Source: Methanobacterium sp. UBA353 (GTDB taxonomy: Archaea > Methanobacteriota > Methanobacteria > Methanobacteriales > Methanobacteriaceae). Taken from it: a DNA stretch of 64,000 nucleotides. A model generated the notes under the pieces. The model was not told the DNA's origin. It saw only the letters and a list, made by a program, of their open reading frames with translations, and did no database searches. The stretch covers positions 1 through 64,000 of the forward strand of contig DALO01000002.1 in assembly GCA_002496805.1 (NCBI GenBank), read 5' to 3'. Each line of letters opens with the position of its first letter. Positions within the stretch are counted from its first letter, which is position 1. Position numbers and translations under genes: made by a program. Below are positions 40,817-52,614 of the stretch, piece after piece.

Positions 40817-41524
40817 ATGATCGAACTTCGTTACTCTTCAGGGAATGTGATTTCACCTGATGTTCATAGAATTGGAGTTCTGGCCGTTGGTTCTCATCTG
40901 GAAAATCATGGTGCAGCACTCCCAATTGACACTGATTCTAAAATAGCAGCCTATGTTGCATTAGAATCATCACTTCGAACCGGAGCTAAATTTTTAGGTG
41001 TTCTTTATGCTGCAACTGAATATGATTATGTTAAACATGGAAAGCACCTCCCAATAGGGGTATTAGTGAATAAAGAATTAATTCCTACTTTAAAAAATGC
41101 TAAGAATAATTTAAATTTGGAAGCAGTGGTTTTAGTTAATGCTCATGGGGGAAATGTCCCTATCAAAGACCATCTTAACTTTATTGAAAAAGATTCAGGG
41201 TTAAAAGTTGTTTTTAACAACAAAATCGTTGAAGTTGAAGGACCTCATGCTGGCACGGGGGAACTATCAATAGGGGCAGTTTTAGGAATTGTTGACGAAA
41301 AACGCCTTGATGAACACTGTAAATTTGATTATTATCCAGAAGTTGGAATGGTTGGCCTCAGTGAGGCACGAATAGTCAATAAAGGCATTGAAAATGGTGC
41401 AAAGAAGGTTTCAGAGGAAGGAGTATGTGTTGATCTCAAAATCGGTGAAAAAATGCTAAAAATTGCTGTGAGAGATGTTTCTAATGATATCAGCGATTTA
41501 ATAAACAAAAAAATGATTTTCTGA
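40817..41524 (+). CDS. arfB: 2-amino-5-formylamino-6-ribosylaminopyrimidinone phosphate deformylase
   Basis: A 235-residue creatininase-family metalloenzyme: LAVGSHLENHGAALPIDTDS with metal-binding Glu/His/Asp, VLVNAHGGNVPI and EGPHAGTGELSIGAVL. In methanogens ArfB removes the formyl group in the second step of riboflavin and coenzyme F420 synthesis. I choose ATG 40817; a TTG at 40799 would add six residues. Confidence 0.88.
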   Translation: MIELRYSSGNVISPDVHRIGVLAVGSHLENHGAALPIDTDSKIAAYVALESSLRTGAKFLGVLYAATEYDYVKHGKHLPIGVLVNKELIPTLKNAKNNLNLEAVVLVNAHGGNVPIKDHLNFIEKDSGLKVVFNNKIVEVEGPHAGTGELSIGAVLGIVDEKRLDEHCKFDYYPEVGMVGLSEARIVNKGIENGAKKVSEEGVCVDLKIGEKMLKIAVRDVSNDISDLINKKMIF

Positions 41525-41636
41525 TAAAATTTCACAATACAATAATCTTATAAATACAAACATAATAAAAAAAACATAACTTAAATTATTACAACACATT
41601 TCTAACAAGAAGTTAAAGCTTTTCTAGGTGTTAAGC

Positions 41637-42464
41637 ATGTTTTGTCCAAATTGCGGAACTGAATTTCAAGGAAAATTTTGTCCAAATTGTGGTAAAGCCA
41701 TTGAAAGTGGTGTTACTGAATCTAAAATAGTTCAAAACCAGGAAACCGAGCAAATAGCTGCTCCTGTTTATGGTGGAACAAAAAAATATAGTATTGATGA
41801 GTTTATCAATAAAACCAAAGAAAAAACTGGTACTGGTGAAATTTTTGAACTGGAAAACGATTACTTATTGAATATCAATGTTGATGGGAAAGTGTGGGCT
41901 AAGAAAGGATCTATGGTTGCCTACAGTGGTGGTTTAAAGTTCAAGAAAGAGGGAACTTTTGAACATGGCATTGACAAATTTGTGAAAAAAGCCGTTACTG
42001 GAGAATCAGCCACCCTTATGAAAATGGAAGGTCAAGGAAAAGTTTATCTAGCCGATTATGGGAAAAAAGTTGTTATTTTGGACCTTCAAAATGAAAGAAT
42101 CTTTGTGAAGGGAAATGATTTACTGGCATTTGAAGATCAGATTGATTGGGATATAAAGATGATGAGTACCGGGGTGGGTCTTACATCAGGGGCAGGACTA
42201 TTTCATATAAGGCTAGAAGGAACTGGAATGGTGGCTATAACTACTTATTTCACGCCGATAACACTGGTGGTAACTCCTGACGAACCAATATATACAGATC
42301 CACAAGCAACTGTGGCTTGGTCTGGTGGCTTAACACCCTCCATTAAGACTGATATTGGGCTTAAAACTTTAATTGGGAAAACTAGTGGTGAAGAATTCCA
42401 ATTAGAATTTAGAGGTCATGGTTTTGTCCTAGTACAGCCATATGAAGAGATTATTCAATATTAA
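41637..42464 (+). CDS. zinc-ribbon AIM24 family protein
   Basis: A 275-residue protein. The N-terminus holds a double zinc ribbon (MFCPNCGTEF and KFCPNCGKAI), then a short linker and, from about residue 50, an AIM24/DUF124 beta-rich domain (FELENDYLLNINVDGKVWAKKGSMVAYSG, GQGKVYLADYGKKVVIL, VAWSGGLTP). Function of AIM24 proteins is unknown; the ribbon suggests protein or nucleic-acid contacts. AGGTG precedes ATG 41637. Confidence 0.85.
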   Translation: MFCPNCGTEFQGKFCPNCGKAIESGVTESKIVQNQETEQIAAPVYGGTKKYSIDEFINKTKEKTGTGEIFELENDYLLNINVDGKVWAKKGSMVAYSGGLKFKKEGTFEHGIDKFVKKAVTGESATLMKMEGQGKVYLADYGKKVVILDLQNERIFVKGNDLLAFEDQIDWDIKMMSTGVGLTSGAGLFHIRLEGTGMVAITTYFTPITLVVTPDEPIYTDPQATVAWSGGLTPSIKTDIGLKTLIGKTSGEEFQLEFRGHGFVLVQPYEEIIQY

Positions 42465-42555
42465 TTTCTTTTCATTATTATTAAACAAATTATATTGGTA
42501 TGACATTGGTGGATTTGTAGATTTAGTGATAGTTAATAAATTATGGGTGATATAT

Positions 42556-42834
42556 TTGAAAAAAGTTATTAAAAGGAAAGGTAATGTAGAACCATTCAAT
42601 CCTAATAAAATTAAAGGATCTATTCAAAAAGCCACTATTGATGCTGGATACACTCTGGACGAGAAAAAAAATATTATAAATGAAGTATTGACTAATATTA
42701 ATAAAAAAATTGATGAAGAAAAAGAAATTAAGAGTGAAACAATCAAAAGGTGCCTTTTAACAGAATTAGATAAATGTGAACCCTATATTGCAAAATCCTT
42801 CCGAAGATTTGACAGTAAATATAAATCCCGATAA
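42556..42834 (+). CDS. stand-alone ATP-cone domain protein
   Basis: A 92-residue protein consisting essentially of an ATP-cone: KKVIKRKGNVEPFNPNKIKG, an amphipathic helical middle and ETIKRCLLTELDKCEPYIAKSFRRF. ATP-cones sense ATP/dATP in ribonucleotide reductases and NrdR, but here there is neither a reductase nor the NrdR zinc ribbon. Start TTG 42556 follows GGGTGAT; the open frame extends further upstream without ATP-cone similarity. Confidence 0.78.
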   Translation: MKKVIKRKGNVEPFNPNKIKGSIQKATIDAGYTLDEKKNIINEVLTNINKKIDEEKEIKSETIKRCLLTELDKCEPYIAKSFRRFDSKYKSR

Positions 42835-42905
42835 ATTAGCATCAAGATATCTGTGAAATAGATAAAAATGTACAGATTATTCTTCCAATGTTGCTAGCTT
42901 GAAAA

Positions 42906-42978
42906 GGAGCAGGTTGGATATTTTTAAATTCAACCGATAATCCTCCAAAAACGATTTATATCTTTTTTATTACTTTTT
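42906..42978 (+). terminator. candidate nested hairpin and T-tract
   Basis: GGTTG (42912-42916) pairs with CAACC (42931-42935), nested inside GGAG (42906-42909) and CTCC (42943-42946); T-runs follow from about 42962. It would end the arfB-AIM24-ATP-cone stretch. Confidence 0.4.
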
Positions 42979-43065
42979 TTTTAATTCAATATTTTTATGT
43001 ATTTAAATCAATCAACATCATTTTTTTTATCATAAATGTCTAACTGTTAAAAAAAATTCAATAAT

Positions 43066-43953
43066 TTACTTCCAGAAAAGGTTTACTTCTTCTGCCAAAA
43101 TTTTTCCCTGTTTAAGTCCAGCTTTTGCTGATGCAGCACGGGAATTTACATCCAATGGGTTTTTTCCTTTAGCTTTCAACGAATTTTCATCAGGTATAAT
43201 AACCTTAACTTTGGCTCTGGATTTTTTCAAAATTTTCAATTCTTCATTAAAACTGATTCTATGCATTGTAGGGCCCATTACAGTGTGTGTCATGTTTGCT
43301 TCGGCAACAAGAATAAGAACCTTATTATAACCTTTTGCTAAATCAGCATTCGTCCCGGAGCTCATACTTCCATCAATGTAGTACTCTCCATTAATTCTGG
43401 TGGGAGGATAGATACCAGGAACTGCTGAACTTGCCGCCACTGCTTGAACAAGTGACACATTGGAATTCTCTTCAAATGTCACCCATTTCCCTGTTGAAGC
43501 ATTAACAGCATTTATTATCAGCTTCTTTTTTTGATTCCATTCATGATTAGGCAGGCGAGAATCTATAATTTTTTGGCGTTCTTCCTCAGTCATAGTGGTT
43601 GAAGCTAATGAAGCTTCTCCAATACGCGCCCTAGCTGTTTGTGAATCAGGTGAGCTCATGATGGCTGCTGCCATTATCTTTTGAAATTCAGTTCTATTAA
43701 ATTGAACTTGACGTTCTTTGCTTTCCTCAATAGGGATAAGTTGAAGTTTATAAAGTTCTTCAAGGCTGGTATCACTGACGATCTGGGCTCCAACAATAGA
43801 ACCTGCAGATGTGCCAATTATTAGATTTGCATCTGTCACATCCACTCCACATTCTTCCAATCCCCGGAGAATACCTAATTCCCAAGCTATCCCTGTTATT
43901 CCGCCTCCACTTAGTACAAGCGCCTTTCCAGATTCATTATTGGCATTCATCAT
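43066..43953 (-). CDS. patatin-like phospholipase
   Basis: A 295-residue patatin: oxyanion loop ALVLSGGGITGIAWELG, nucleophile LIIGTSAGSIVG (GxSxG) and the dyad Asp in YYIDGSMSSG. The family cleaves acyl esters. In an archaeon with ether lipids the natural substrate is unclear. I choose ATG 43953, after GGAGATG; the longer frame to 44010 adds residues before the patatin start without similarity. Confidence 0.88.
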   Translation of the reverse strand: MMNANNESGKALVLSGGGITGIAWELGILRGLEECGVDVTDANLIIGTSAGSIVGAQIVSDTSLEELYKLQLIPIEESKERQVQFNRTEFQKIMAAAIMSSPDSQTARARIGEASLASTTMTEEERQKIIDSRLPNHEWNQKKKLIINAVNASTGKWVTFEENSNVSLVQAVAASSAVPGIYPPTRINGEYYIDGSMSSGTNADLAKGYNKVLILVAEANMTHTVMGPTMHRISFNEELKILKKSRAKVKVIIPDENSLKAKGKNPLDVNSRAASAKAGLKQGKILAEEVNLFWK

Positions 43954-44069
43954 CACATCTCCATTTCCTAAAAAAAATGTATTTTCAGAATCAAAATGAA
44001 TAAAAGGCAATTTTACGTTGGATATATTCTAAAAATCATCCCACCTAAATTTGTCACAATTGATTTTGA

Positions 44070-45218
44070 TTAATCTACCATTTCACGAAATTTGGAAGCT
44101 ATTTCAGCAAAAGAATTTGCGATGTAGTGAACTTGTTCTTGACTGAAGCCATAAACACTGCACTTGAACCATTGGGTTTGCCCCCGCTTTATACCCACAA
44201 TATTCCTCTTTTTAAGCTCTTCATAAAGATAAAAGCCCTTACGGGGGTGTTTATCTGCTATTCTATGGAAAAATGGAGTTTCAAAACGTACCAAGTCATG
44301 TTCTTTAGGTCTTACACCAACTTGTTTCACTCCGCTAATTTTTTCCATCTCAGATACAAAATACAACGTTTTTTGCAATTCAACATCCCAATTATTTACT
44401 CTTTCAATTAAATAGGGAAAAGAGGCCATTAAAGTTGCAATAGGAGCGCCTCTGCTGGTACATCCTAACATTTCTAGTTCTTTTACGTGATGTTTATCTG
44501 ATTTTTTAAGAATCAAATCTACCCATTCGTCTTGAATTCCCAGAACACCAATGGGTCCAGAGGCAGCCATGCTTTTATGGCCACTTCCCACTATAAAATC
44601 AACATTCCATTTTTTGGCATCAATTGGCATTCTTCCCATGGAGTAGGCACAGTTTAGAAGGAATGGAATCCCCATATCATTAGCAATTTTCCCAATAGCT
44701 CGGGCATCTGTGAGATTACCATAATCACCGTCCACATGAGTTAAAAGGACTAGACTTACTTCTTCCCCATGGTCATAGAGATTTTCGATTACTTCCTGGT
44801 AAACTACAGGATCTATCCTGTATTCGGGTTCTGCACTGTTAGGTACTTGTACTATGTTAAGATCATTGCGCTCACATGCTAAATGACTAGTGTAGTGGGC
44901 ATTACCATCCATTACTACTGTATCTCCTGGACGGCAGAGTGCATGCATAACTGCAAATTTACCTTCTCTCGCTCCATGGACAGTTCTAGTATGATCTACG
45001 TTAATGAAACGCGCTAAATCATCTAAAAAATTATTTATAGATGGTTTTGGTATTTCGTCTAGGCGACCTGCACAGTAATCACAAATACTGTATCCGTCTG
45101 AAAATTCGTATAATGCTTGGCGTGATTCAGGGGGTAGCACACCACCCCGCTGAAGAGGGTTAAGATTAAGATTATTTCTTTCAGTTTTTCTATTTAGGGA
45201 GTAATCCTGACATTCCAT
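44070..45218 (-). CDS. pscS: O-phosphoseryl-tRNA(Cys):Cys-tRNA synthase
   Basis: A 382-residue PLP enzyme of the SepCysS type: NLNPLQRGGVLPPESRQAL, DYCAGRLDEIPKPSI, THVDGDYGNL, NCAYSMGR and the PLP lysine in VGSGHKSMAASGP. It converts Sep-tRNA(Cys) to Cys-tRNA(Cys), the indirect cysteine route of methanogens; SepRS is not in the window. ATG 45218 follows GGGTGAA; GTG 45227 lies inside that ribosome binding site. Confidence 0.92.
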   Translation of the reverse strand: MECQDYSLNRKTERNNLNLNPLQRGGVLPPESRQALYEFSDGYSICDYCAGRLDEIPKPSINNFLDDLARFINVDHTRTVHGAREGKFAVMHALCRPGDTVVMDGNAHYTSHLACERNDLNIVQVPNSAEPEYRIDPVVYQEVIENLYDHGEEVSLVLLTHVDGDYGNLTDARAIGKIANDMGIPFLLNCAYSMGRMPIDAKKWNVDFIVGSGHKSMAASGPIGVLGIQDEWVDLILKKSDKHHVKELEMLGCTSRGAPIATLMASFPYLIERVNNWDVELQKTLYFVSEMEKISGVKQVGVRPKEHDLVRFETPFFHRIADKHPRKGFYLYEELKKRNIVGIKRGQTQWFKCSVYGFSQEQVHYIANSFAEIASKFREMVD

Positions 45219-45402
45219 GAAATTCACCCAATTGTTAACATCTATTGGTAGATGGGTAATAATTTTAGAAATATATTCTGATGGTTTGTATTACATCGGC
45301 GATTAATTGCTTATATTTTATTCTCTTTCTAGTTTTATATATTGATTATTTGAATAATTATTTTTAATCTGAATAATTTAAAGATCAAATGATTGTTTGT
45401 GC

Positions 45403-45664
45403 TTAGTTTTTCCTGATTTGTCTAATTTTTCTTATATAAAAATCGTTATATATTGAATCTGTTTTCTCAAATTTTAAATTTTGACTATCACGCCATGTTT
45501 TTAACAATTTGGTTGCAACCAAGTTGGTCATAGATGATTTTTTTCCAAAGGGATACAGATCACTACTTATAATAGCGTCTCTGATTTTCCATTTTTTTTG
45601 AACGTAACTAAAGCATTACCTTATTTCTCTTGCAAAATGAGCATCACTTACAGCAACACAGTTA
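45403..45664 (-). pseudogene. possible decayed ORF in a long intergenic gap
   Basis: In the 711-base gap upstream of pscS, the minus strand carries one frame that reads like protein: NCVAVSDAHFAREIR, one stop (TAA near 45620), then CFSYVQKKWKIRDAIISSDLY continuing through FGKKSSMTNLVATKLL to a stop at 45403-45405. There is no start codon in a good context and no family recognised. It could be a relic broken by a nonsense mutation, or chance. The rest of the gap (45219-45402, 45665-45929) is AT-rich with nothing recognised. Confidence 0.3.
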
Positions 45665-45929
45665 AATTAATTATTTTTGGTTAATTGAAAGGTATTGTTA
45701 TTACATTTATAGAACGTACAACTAAGTAGTATAGACAATATATTTGGCAGTTTCCACTATTTTTTAGGTTATACTAAACTGTCAGCAGAAAGTATTAGTT
45801 ATGAATGTTGATGGCAATTTCATATTACTAAAATTAAATATTAGAATTTGTTTTAAATAAATTGTAAAAAAATAGGGAATCCTTTCTATAATTATTTTAA
45901 AAAAGGAAAAAATTAGGAAAAAAAAAACA

Positions 45930-46943
45930 TTAGTTTATTCCCATATTTTCATTGGTTTTTTCTATTGATTTAGCAGGATCATCTTCCATCTCTAATAAAG
46001 CACGTATACAATCGACATTTTCTGGAACAACATCTGATTCCTGATGAATTGCTTGCATATAGAAAAGTTCACCATCTTTAATGTTTAAAGATTCTTTCCA
46101 AACAGCAATTTCGTTTAAATCACTCCTTGGTCTGCCTAAATCCCGAGCAAATTCCATTATCTCGGCTGTAGAACCTAATCCTTTTTTTGCTTCAACTAAT
46201 TTTACTCTAGGTGTGGTTTCTAGGGTTTCAATAACATCATCAAGTGTAGGTATGGTTTTCAGTTCAACCATGAGATTGTGTTGGTGCATGATGGTGGTTG
46301 GCACCAGTAATGCCATGGTGGTGATGTCCAAGTCGTACATTACAGTTTGCACGTCTGGACCATGGTGAGAGGGAACTGTTGGTGGGTTAGGAACTATTGC
46401 ATTAATAGGACCTGATTTTATCTGTCCAGGATCTGCTCCTCGTCGTACCATCACTGCACGAACCTTTTTTACTCCGCAGAGGTCATCTATCGGTTTGAGT
46501 GTTCGACACAATCCAGTAGTGTTGCAACTAACTACCCGAACGTAGTCTGCGCCCCAGTTATCTTCGTAGTTTGTAAATGAGTTAAAAGATTTTCCTATCT
46601 GTTCATGTTTTTCCCCACCCTGAAATATGCCTTTAACTCCTTTTTCAGCATATATTTCTTTATTTTTAGCACCTATACCTCCAGGGGTGCAGTCCACCAT
46701 TATGTCCACTTTGTCGTAGAGATCATCAATGGTACCTGCTAATTTTATCTCTGCTTCTTCAAAAAGCCCTTCTCTTTCAGGGGTGCTGATGTATAAGGGG
46801 AATCCTTTTTCCACTGCCATTTTAGCTTCAAAGTCAGGGGTTCGTTTAGTAACTCCAACAATTTGCATGTCATCTTGACAGGCCACTGCATCTGCCACTC
46901 TTTTTCCAATAGTACCGTATCCATTTATCCCTACGTTTTTCAT
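45930..46943 (-). CDS. gap: archaeal glyceraldehyde-3-phosphate dehydrogenase
   Basis: A 337-residue archaeal (type II) GAPDH: VGINGYGTIGKRVADAV nucleotide-binding start, catalytic Cys in VSCNTTGLCR near residue 140, and VMVRRGADPGQIKSGPINAI. It interconverts glyceraldehyde-3-phosphate and 1,3-bisphosphoglycerate, in methanogens mostly in the gluconeogenic direction. Confidence 0.95.
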   Translation of the reverse strand: MKNVGINGYGTIGKRVADAVACQDDMQIVGVTKRTPDFEAKMAVEKGFPLYISTPEREGLFEEAEIKLAGTIDDLYDKVDIMVDCTPGGIGAKNKEIYAEKGVKGIFQGGEKHEQIGKSFNSFTNYEDNWGADYVRVVSCNTTGLCRTLKPIDDLCGVKKVRAVMVRRGADPGQIKSGPINAIVPNPPTVPSHHGPDVQTVMYDLDITTMALLVPTTIMHQHNLMVELKTIPTLDDVIETLETTPRVKLVEAKKGLGSTAEIMEFARDLGRPRSDLNEIAVWKESLNIKDGELFYMQAIHQESDVVPENVDCIRALLEMEDDPAKSIEKTNENMGIN

Positions 46944-47132
46944 TATAAAATCCCCGATATAGTAATTATGCTTAAAATATGTATCTAGTTTAGAATATTA
47001 TAAATTTTATGATTTAATTTTTCATATTATTAAAAAAACTCGATTATTTACTTAAATTATTGATTAATTTAACATAATCAATTTTTAAATGAAATTTATC
47101 TATAAATCGCCTATAACTTGAAAAAGAATAAA

Positions 47133-47165
47133 TTAAAAAAAGTAATATCAGCCTTAAAAAGGCTG
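47133..47165 (-). terminator. hairpin plus T-run terminator after top6A
   Basis: On the minus strand CAGCCTT and AAGGCTG (47165-47159 and 47155-47149) form a perfect 7-bp stem around TTT, followed downstream by a T7 run (47141-47135). It lies just after the top6A stop at 47175. Confidence 0.7.
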
Positions 47166-47174
47166 TTATTTTGA

Positions 47175-49788
<2,614 letters not shown>

Positions 49789-49836
49789 ACTATGCCTCCT
49801 TTAAATTTGATTTATTGTATTTTTTGATAATTTTGT

Positions 49837-50400
49837 TTATAGGGATGGTTTCATTTTAATTTCTCTAAGTTTCATCTCTTGTTTTTTACGTTCAAGGAAT
49901 GAATACACGGTTTTATGTCTAACACCATCCAAAATCATTTCAACGGCTTCTTTGGCAATTTGTAAATGTTCCATATCCCCAATAAGTGAGACAGTTTTTC
50001 CATAAATTGACACATGTGTTCCGGTCATTTCAGTGATTATATTCCGGGTTTTCCCATCTTTGCCAATTATACGTCCTTTTTGTCTTAAAATTGCCTTTTT
50101 TGACTTACCAACATAATCTGGAAGGTTAATGATCTCTAACATTACCTCGTCATCAATTAATTTAAGGGCTATTTCTGGATTAAAACCTCTACCTATTGCT
50201 TTGACAATATAACGGGCTTTCCAAACAGACAAAGGATCTTCCGATTCTTTATGTGGTGATATGGCCACGCTACCAGCTTCACTGTCAACATCAATGATGG
50301 TCTTGCTTGTTTGTTCAATGGTTTCTTTGGTTTTCCCGTGTGGCCCAATAAGAACCCCCACTCTTTCTTTGGGGATCTTAAGATATTCTATGTTAGGCAA
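49837..50400 (-). CDS. two-KH-domain RNA-binding protein (archaeal Dim2/Pno1-like)
   Basis: A 187-residue protein with two KH domains: IPKERVGVLIGPHGKTKETIE near the N-terminus and LRQKGRIIGKDGKTRNIITEM (GxxG loops IGPHGKT and IGKDGKT). Archaeal Dim2 acts in 16S rRNA 3'-end maturation and is stimulated by aIF2alpha. Its place next to RIO1, which also acts in 40S/30S maturation, supports the call. Confidence 0.9.
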   Translation of the reverse strand: MPNIEYLKIPKERVGVLIGPHGKTKETIEQTSKTIIDVDSEAGSVAISPHKESEDPLSVWKARYIVKAIGRGFNPEIALKLIDDEVMLEIINLPDYVGKSKKAILRQKGRIIGKDGKTRNIITEMTGTHVSIYGKTVSLIGDMEHLQIAKEAVEMILDGVRHKTVYSFLERKKQEMKLREIKMKPSL

Positions 50401-50459
50401 TTTTTCACCTCTACTTTTAAAAAGATATTACATATCCTTTAAGATATACTTTTCCATCC

Positions 50460-51239
<780 letters not shown>

Positions 51240-51450
51240 TTGACGAAATTTCTATTTTAGGTTATGGTTTTTTTTAGTTCTTATTGGAATAAAAAAATTA
51301 GGTCATGTATAAACAATCTGTTATTCCTCAGAATTAAAAAAAGGAATATATTATATCCAGAAATTGTTGTAAAAAACCTAAGTTTCATCTAACATGTTTT
51401 AATAAAAAAATGGGATTTTAACAATTTTATAAAACATGAAATGAAACTTT

Positions 51451-51762
51451 TTAAAGTTTGAGGAACCCTCGACGTTCTAAATAGTTAGATTCAGTACGTG
51501 TATATCTCCAAATAACGTCTGCCTTTTCATCGCTTTGGAAATCCCAAGGTTTAATTAATACTACATCACCTTCTCTAATCCAAATTCTTTTTTTCATTTT
51601 CCCGGGGATTCGGCACAGTCTAGTTTTGCCATCGGCACATCTCACTTTAAGCTTCCCATGCCCCATAATTTGTTCCACAACACCTGGTATTTCACCCTTT
51701 CTAGGTGATCTCACCCTTCGAAATTCTTGTGATTGTTGATCACGACCACTTCCTCTGCTCAA
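51451..51762 (-). CDS. eif1a: translation initiation factor aIF-1A
   Basis: A 103-residue OB-fold protein: RRVRSPRKGEIPGVVEQIMG, KLKVRCADGKTRLCRIPGKM, RIWIREGDVVLIKPWDFQ and a C-terminal RRGFLKL. Normal length for aIF-1A. A GGAGGAG-type ribosome binding site precedes the ATG. Confidence 0.97.
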   Translation of the reverse strand: MSRGSGRDQQSQEFRRVRSPRKGEIPGVVEQIMGHGKLKVRCADGKTRLCRIPGKMKKRIWIREGDVVLIKPWDFQSDEKADVIWRYTRTESNYLERRGFLKL

Positions 51763-52281
51763 ATACTCTCCTCCTTATTATAAAATGGTGATAAGTTAAA
51801 AGATCAACTGAATAAAGATCATATAATAAGTATGATGACAATTTATTGAAGTTTAGTTAAACCTCCTGGTAACCAAACAAACTTACATAATGGGATTTTA
51901 TTGACTCAACACAGTATTGATCATTTAATCTGCTTATTGATCATTTAATCTTCCTTTTTATATTGTGTTTTAAGGTATATAAAAAATCGTATTTTCCCAT
52001 TGCGTGGATTATAAATCTAAAATATTTTAAGTTTCAGCTTGCAAATGTACAAGTTTCAATAAAAGTTATATTTTAAACAATAAGTAACAATTTCATAATT
52101 AATTTTTTATTTTACAATATTTGAAGTGAGATTTACCAAGTATTAATATAAAGATAAAATTAAGAATATATGGAAGATGGTGATCATAATATAAAAAAAA
52201 TTTGATTCCATTTTTAATCCCTAAAAATAAAATCTGATGATTGATTAAATTGGAATGTATTGGATTATATGGTGGGATAAA
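51763..52281. other. long AT-rich intergenic region
   Basis: About 520 bases between aIF-1A and the promoter of the small basic ORF. Apart from the tandem repeat at 51915-51951 I recognise no ORF, RNA or terminator. Confidence 0.5.
51915..51951. repeat. tandem 17-bp repeat with 20-bp period
   Basis: TATTGATCATTTAATCT occurs at 51915-51931 and again, identical, at 51935-51951. The 20-bp period is about two helical turns, so both copies would face the same side of DNA. Each contains the palindrome TGATCA. The repeat lies about 150 bases upstream of aIF-1A on its promoter side. Confidence 0.85.
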
Positions 52282-52290
52282 TTATAAATA
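52282..52290 (+). promoter_or_regulatory. TATA box before the 29-residue ORF
   Basis: TTATAAATA (52282-52290) preceded by purine-rich GGTGGGATAAA (BRE-like). A start site about 25 bases downstream would fall near 52315, giving a leader of roughly 10-15 bases before ATG 52327. Confidence 0.55.
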
Positions 52291-52326
52291 TACTTTTTCA
52301 ATTAGTTAAATAAGAGTTGAATAAAT

Positions 52327-52416
52327 ATGGCAAAAGTTAAAGGAACTAAAAAAAGAACTAGAGCAAAGCATAAAAAACCAGGAAGTAAAAGAGGAAGAGG
52401 AGTTAAAAAATCGTGA
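52327..52416 (+). CDS. 29-residue highly basic protein
   Basis: ATG to TGA encodes MAKVKGTKKRTRAKHKKPGS followed by KRGRGVKKS. More than half of the residues are Lys or Arg, with no acidic residue and no hydrophobic core. A good TATA box lies at the right distance and no other gene overlaps it in an 850-base gap. Such composition resembles tiny ribosomal proteins or nucleic-acid-binding tails; I do not recognise the family. Alternatively it may be a chance ORF, but promoter, clean start/stop and codon pattern argue that it is real. Confidence 0.6.
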   Translation: MAKVKGTKKRTRAKHKKPGSKRGRGVKKS

Positions 52417-52614
52417 ATTTATAGACTTTGAACTATGATTCACTTTTCACTTGACATTCCATTTAAGGTTGATTAAGTTTTTTTTTATCTGATTAATCTA
52501 GATTTTTTAAACGGATTAATTATTTTTCATTATTCTTGCAATGAAATGTTTAATAATAAATTGCAAGTAGAATTAATCTTGAATTTATTTAAGAAAAATT
52601 AAACTGGGGAAACC
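52417..52614. promoter_or_regulatory. AT-rich region upstream of moeA
   Basis: About 200 bases of T-rich then A-rich DNA. GTTTTTTTTTATC (about 52478-52490) may terminate the small ORF transcript; the moeA start is preceded by GGGGAAACC. No clear single TATA box chosen. Confidence 0.3.
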
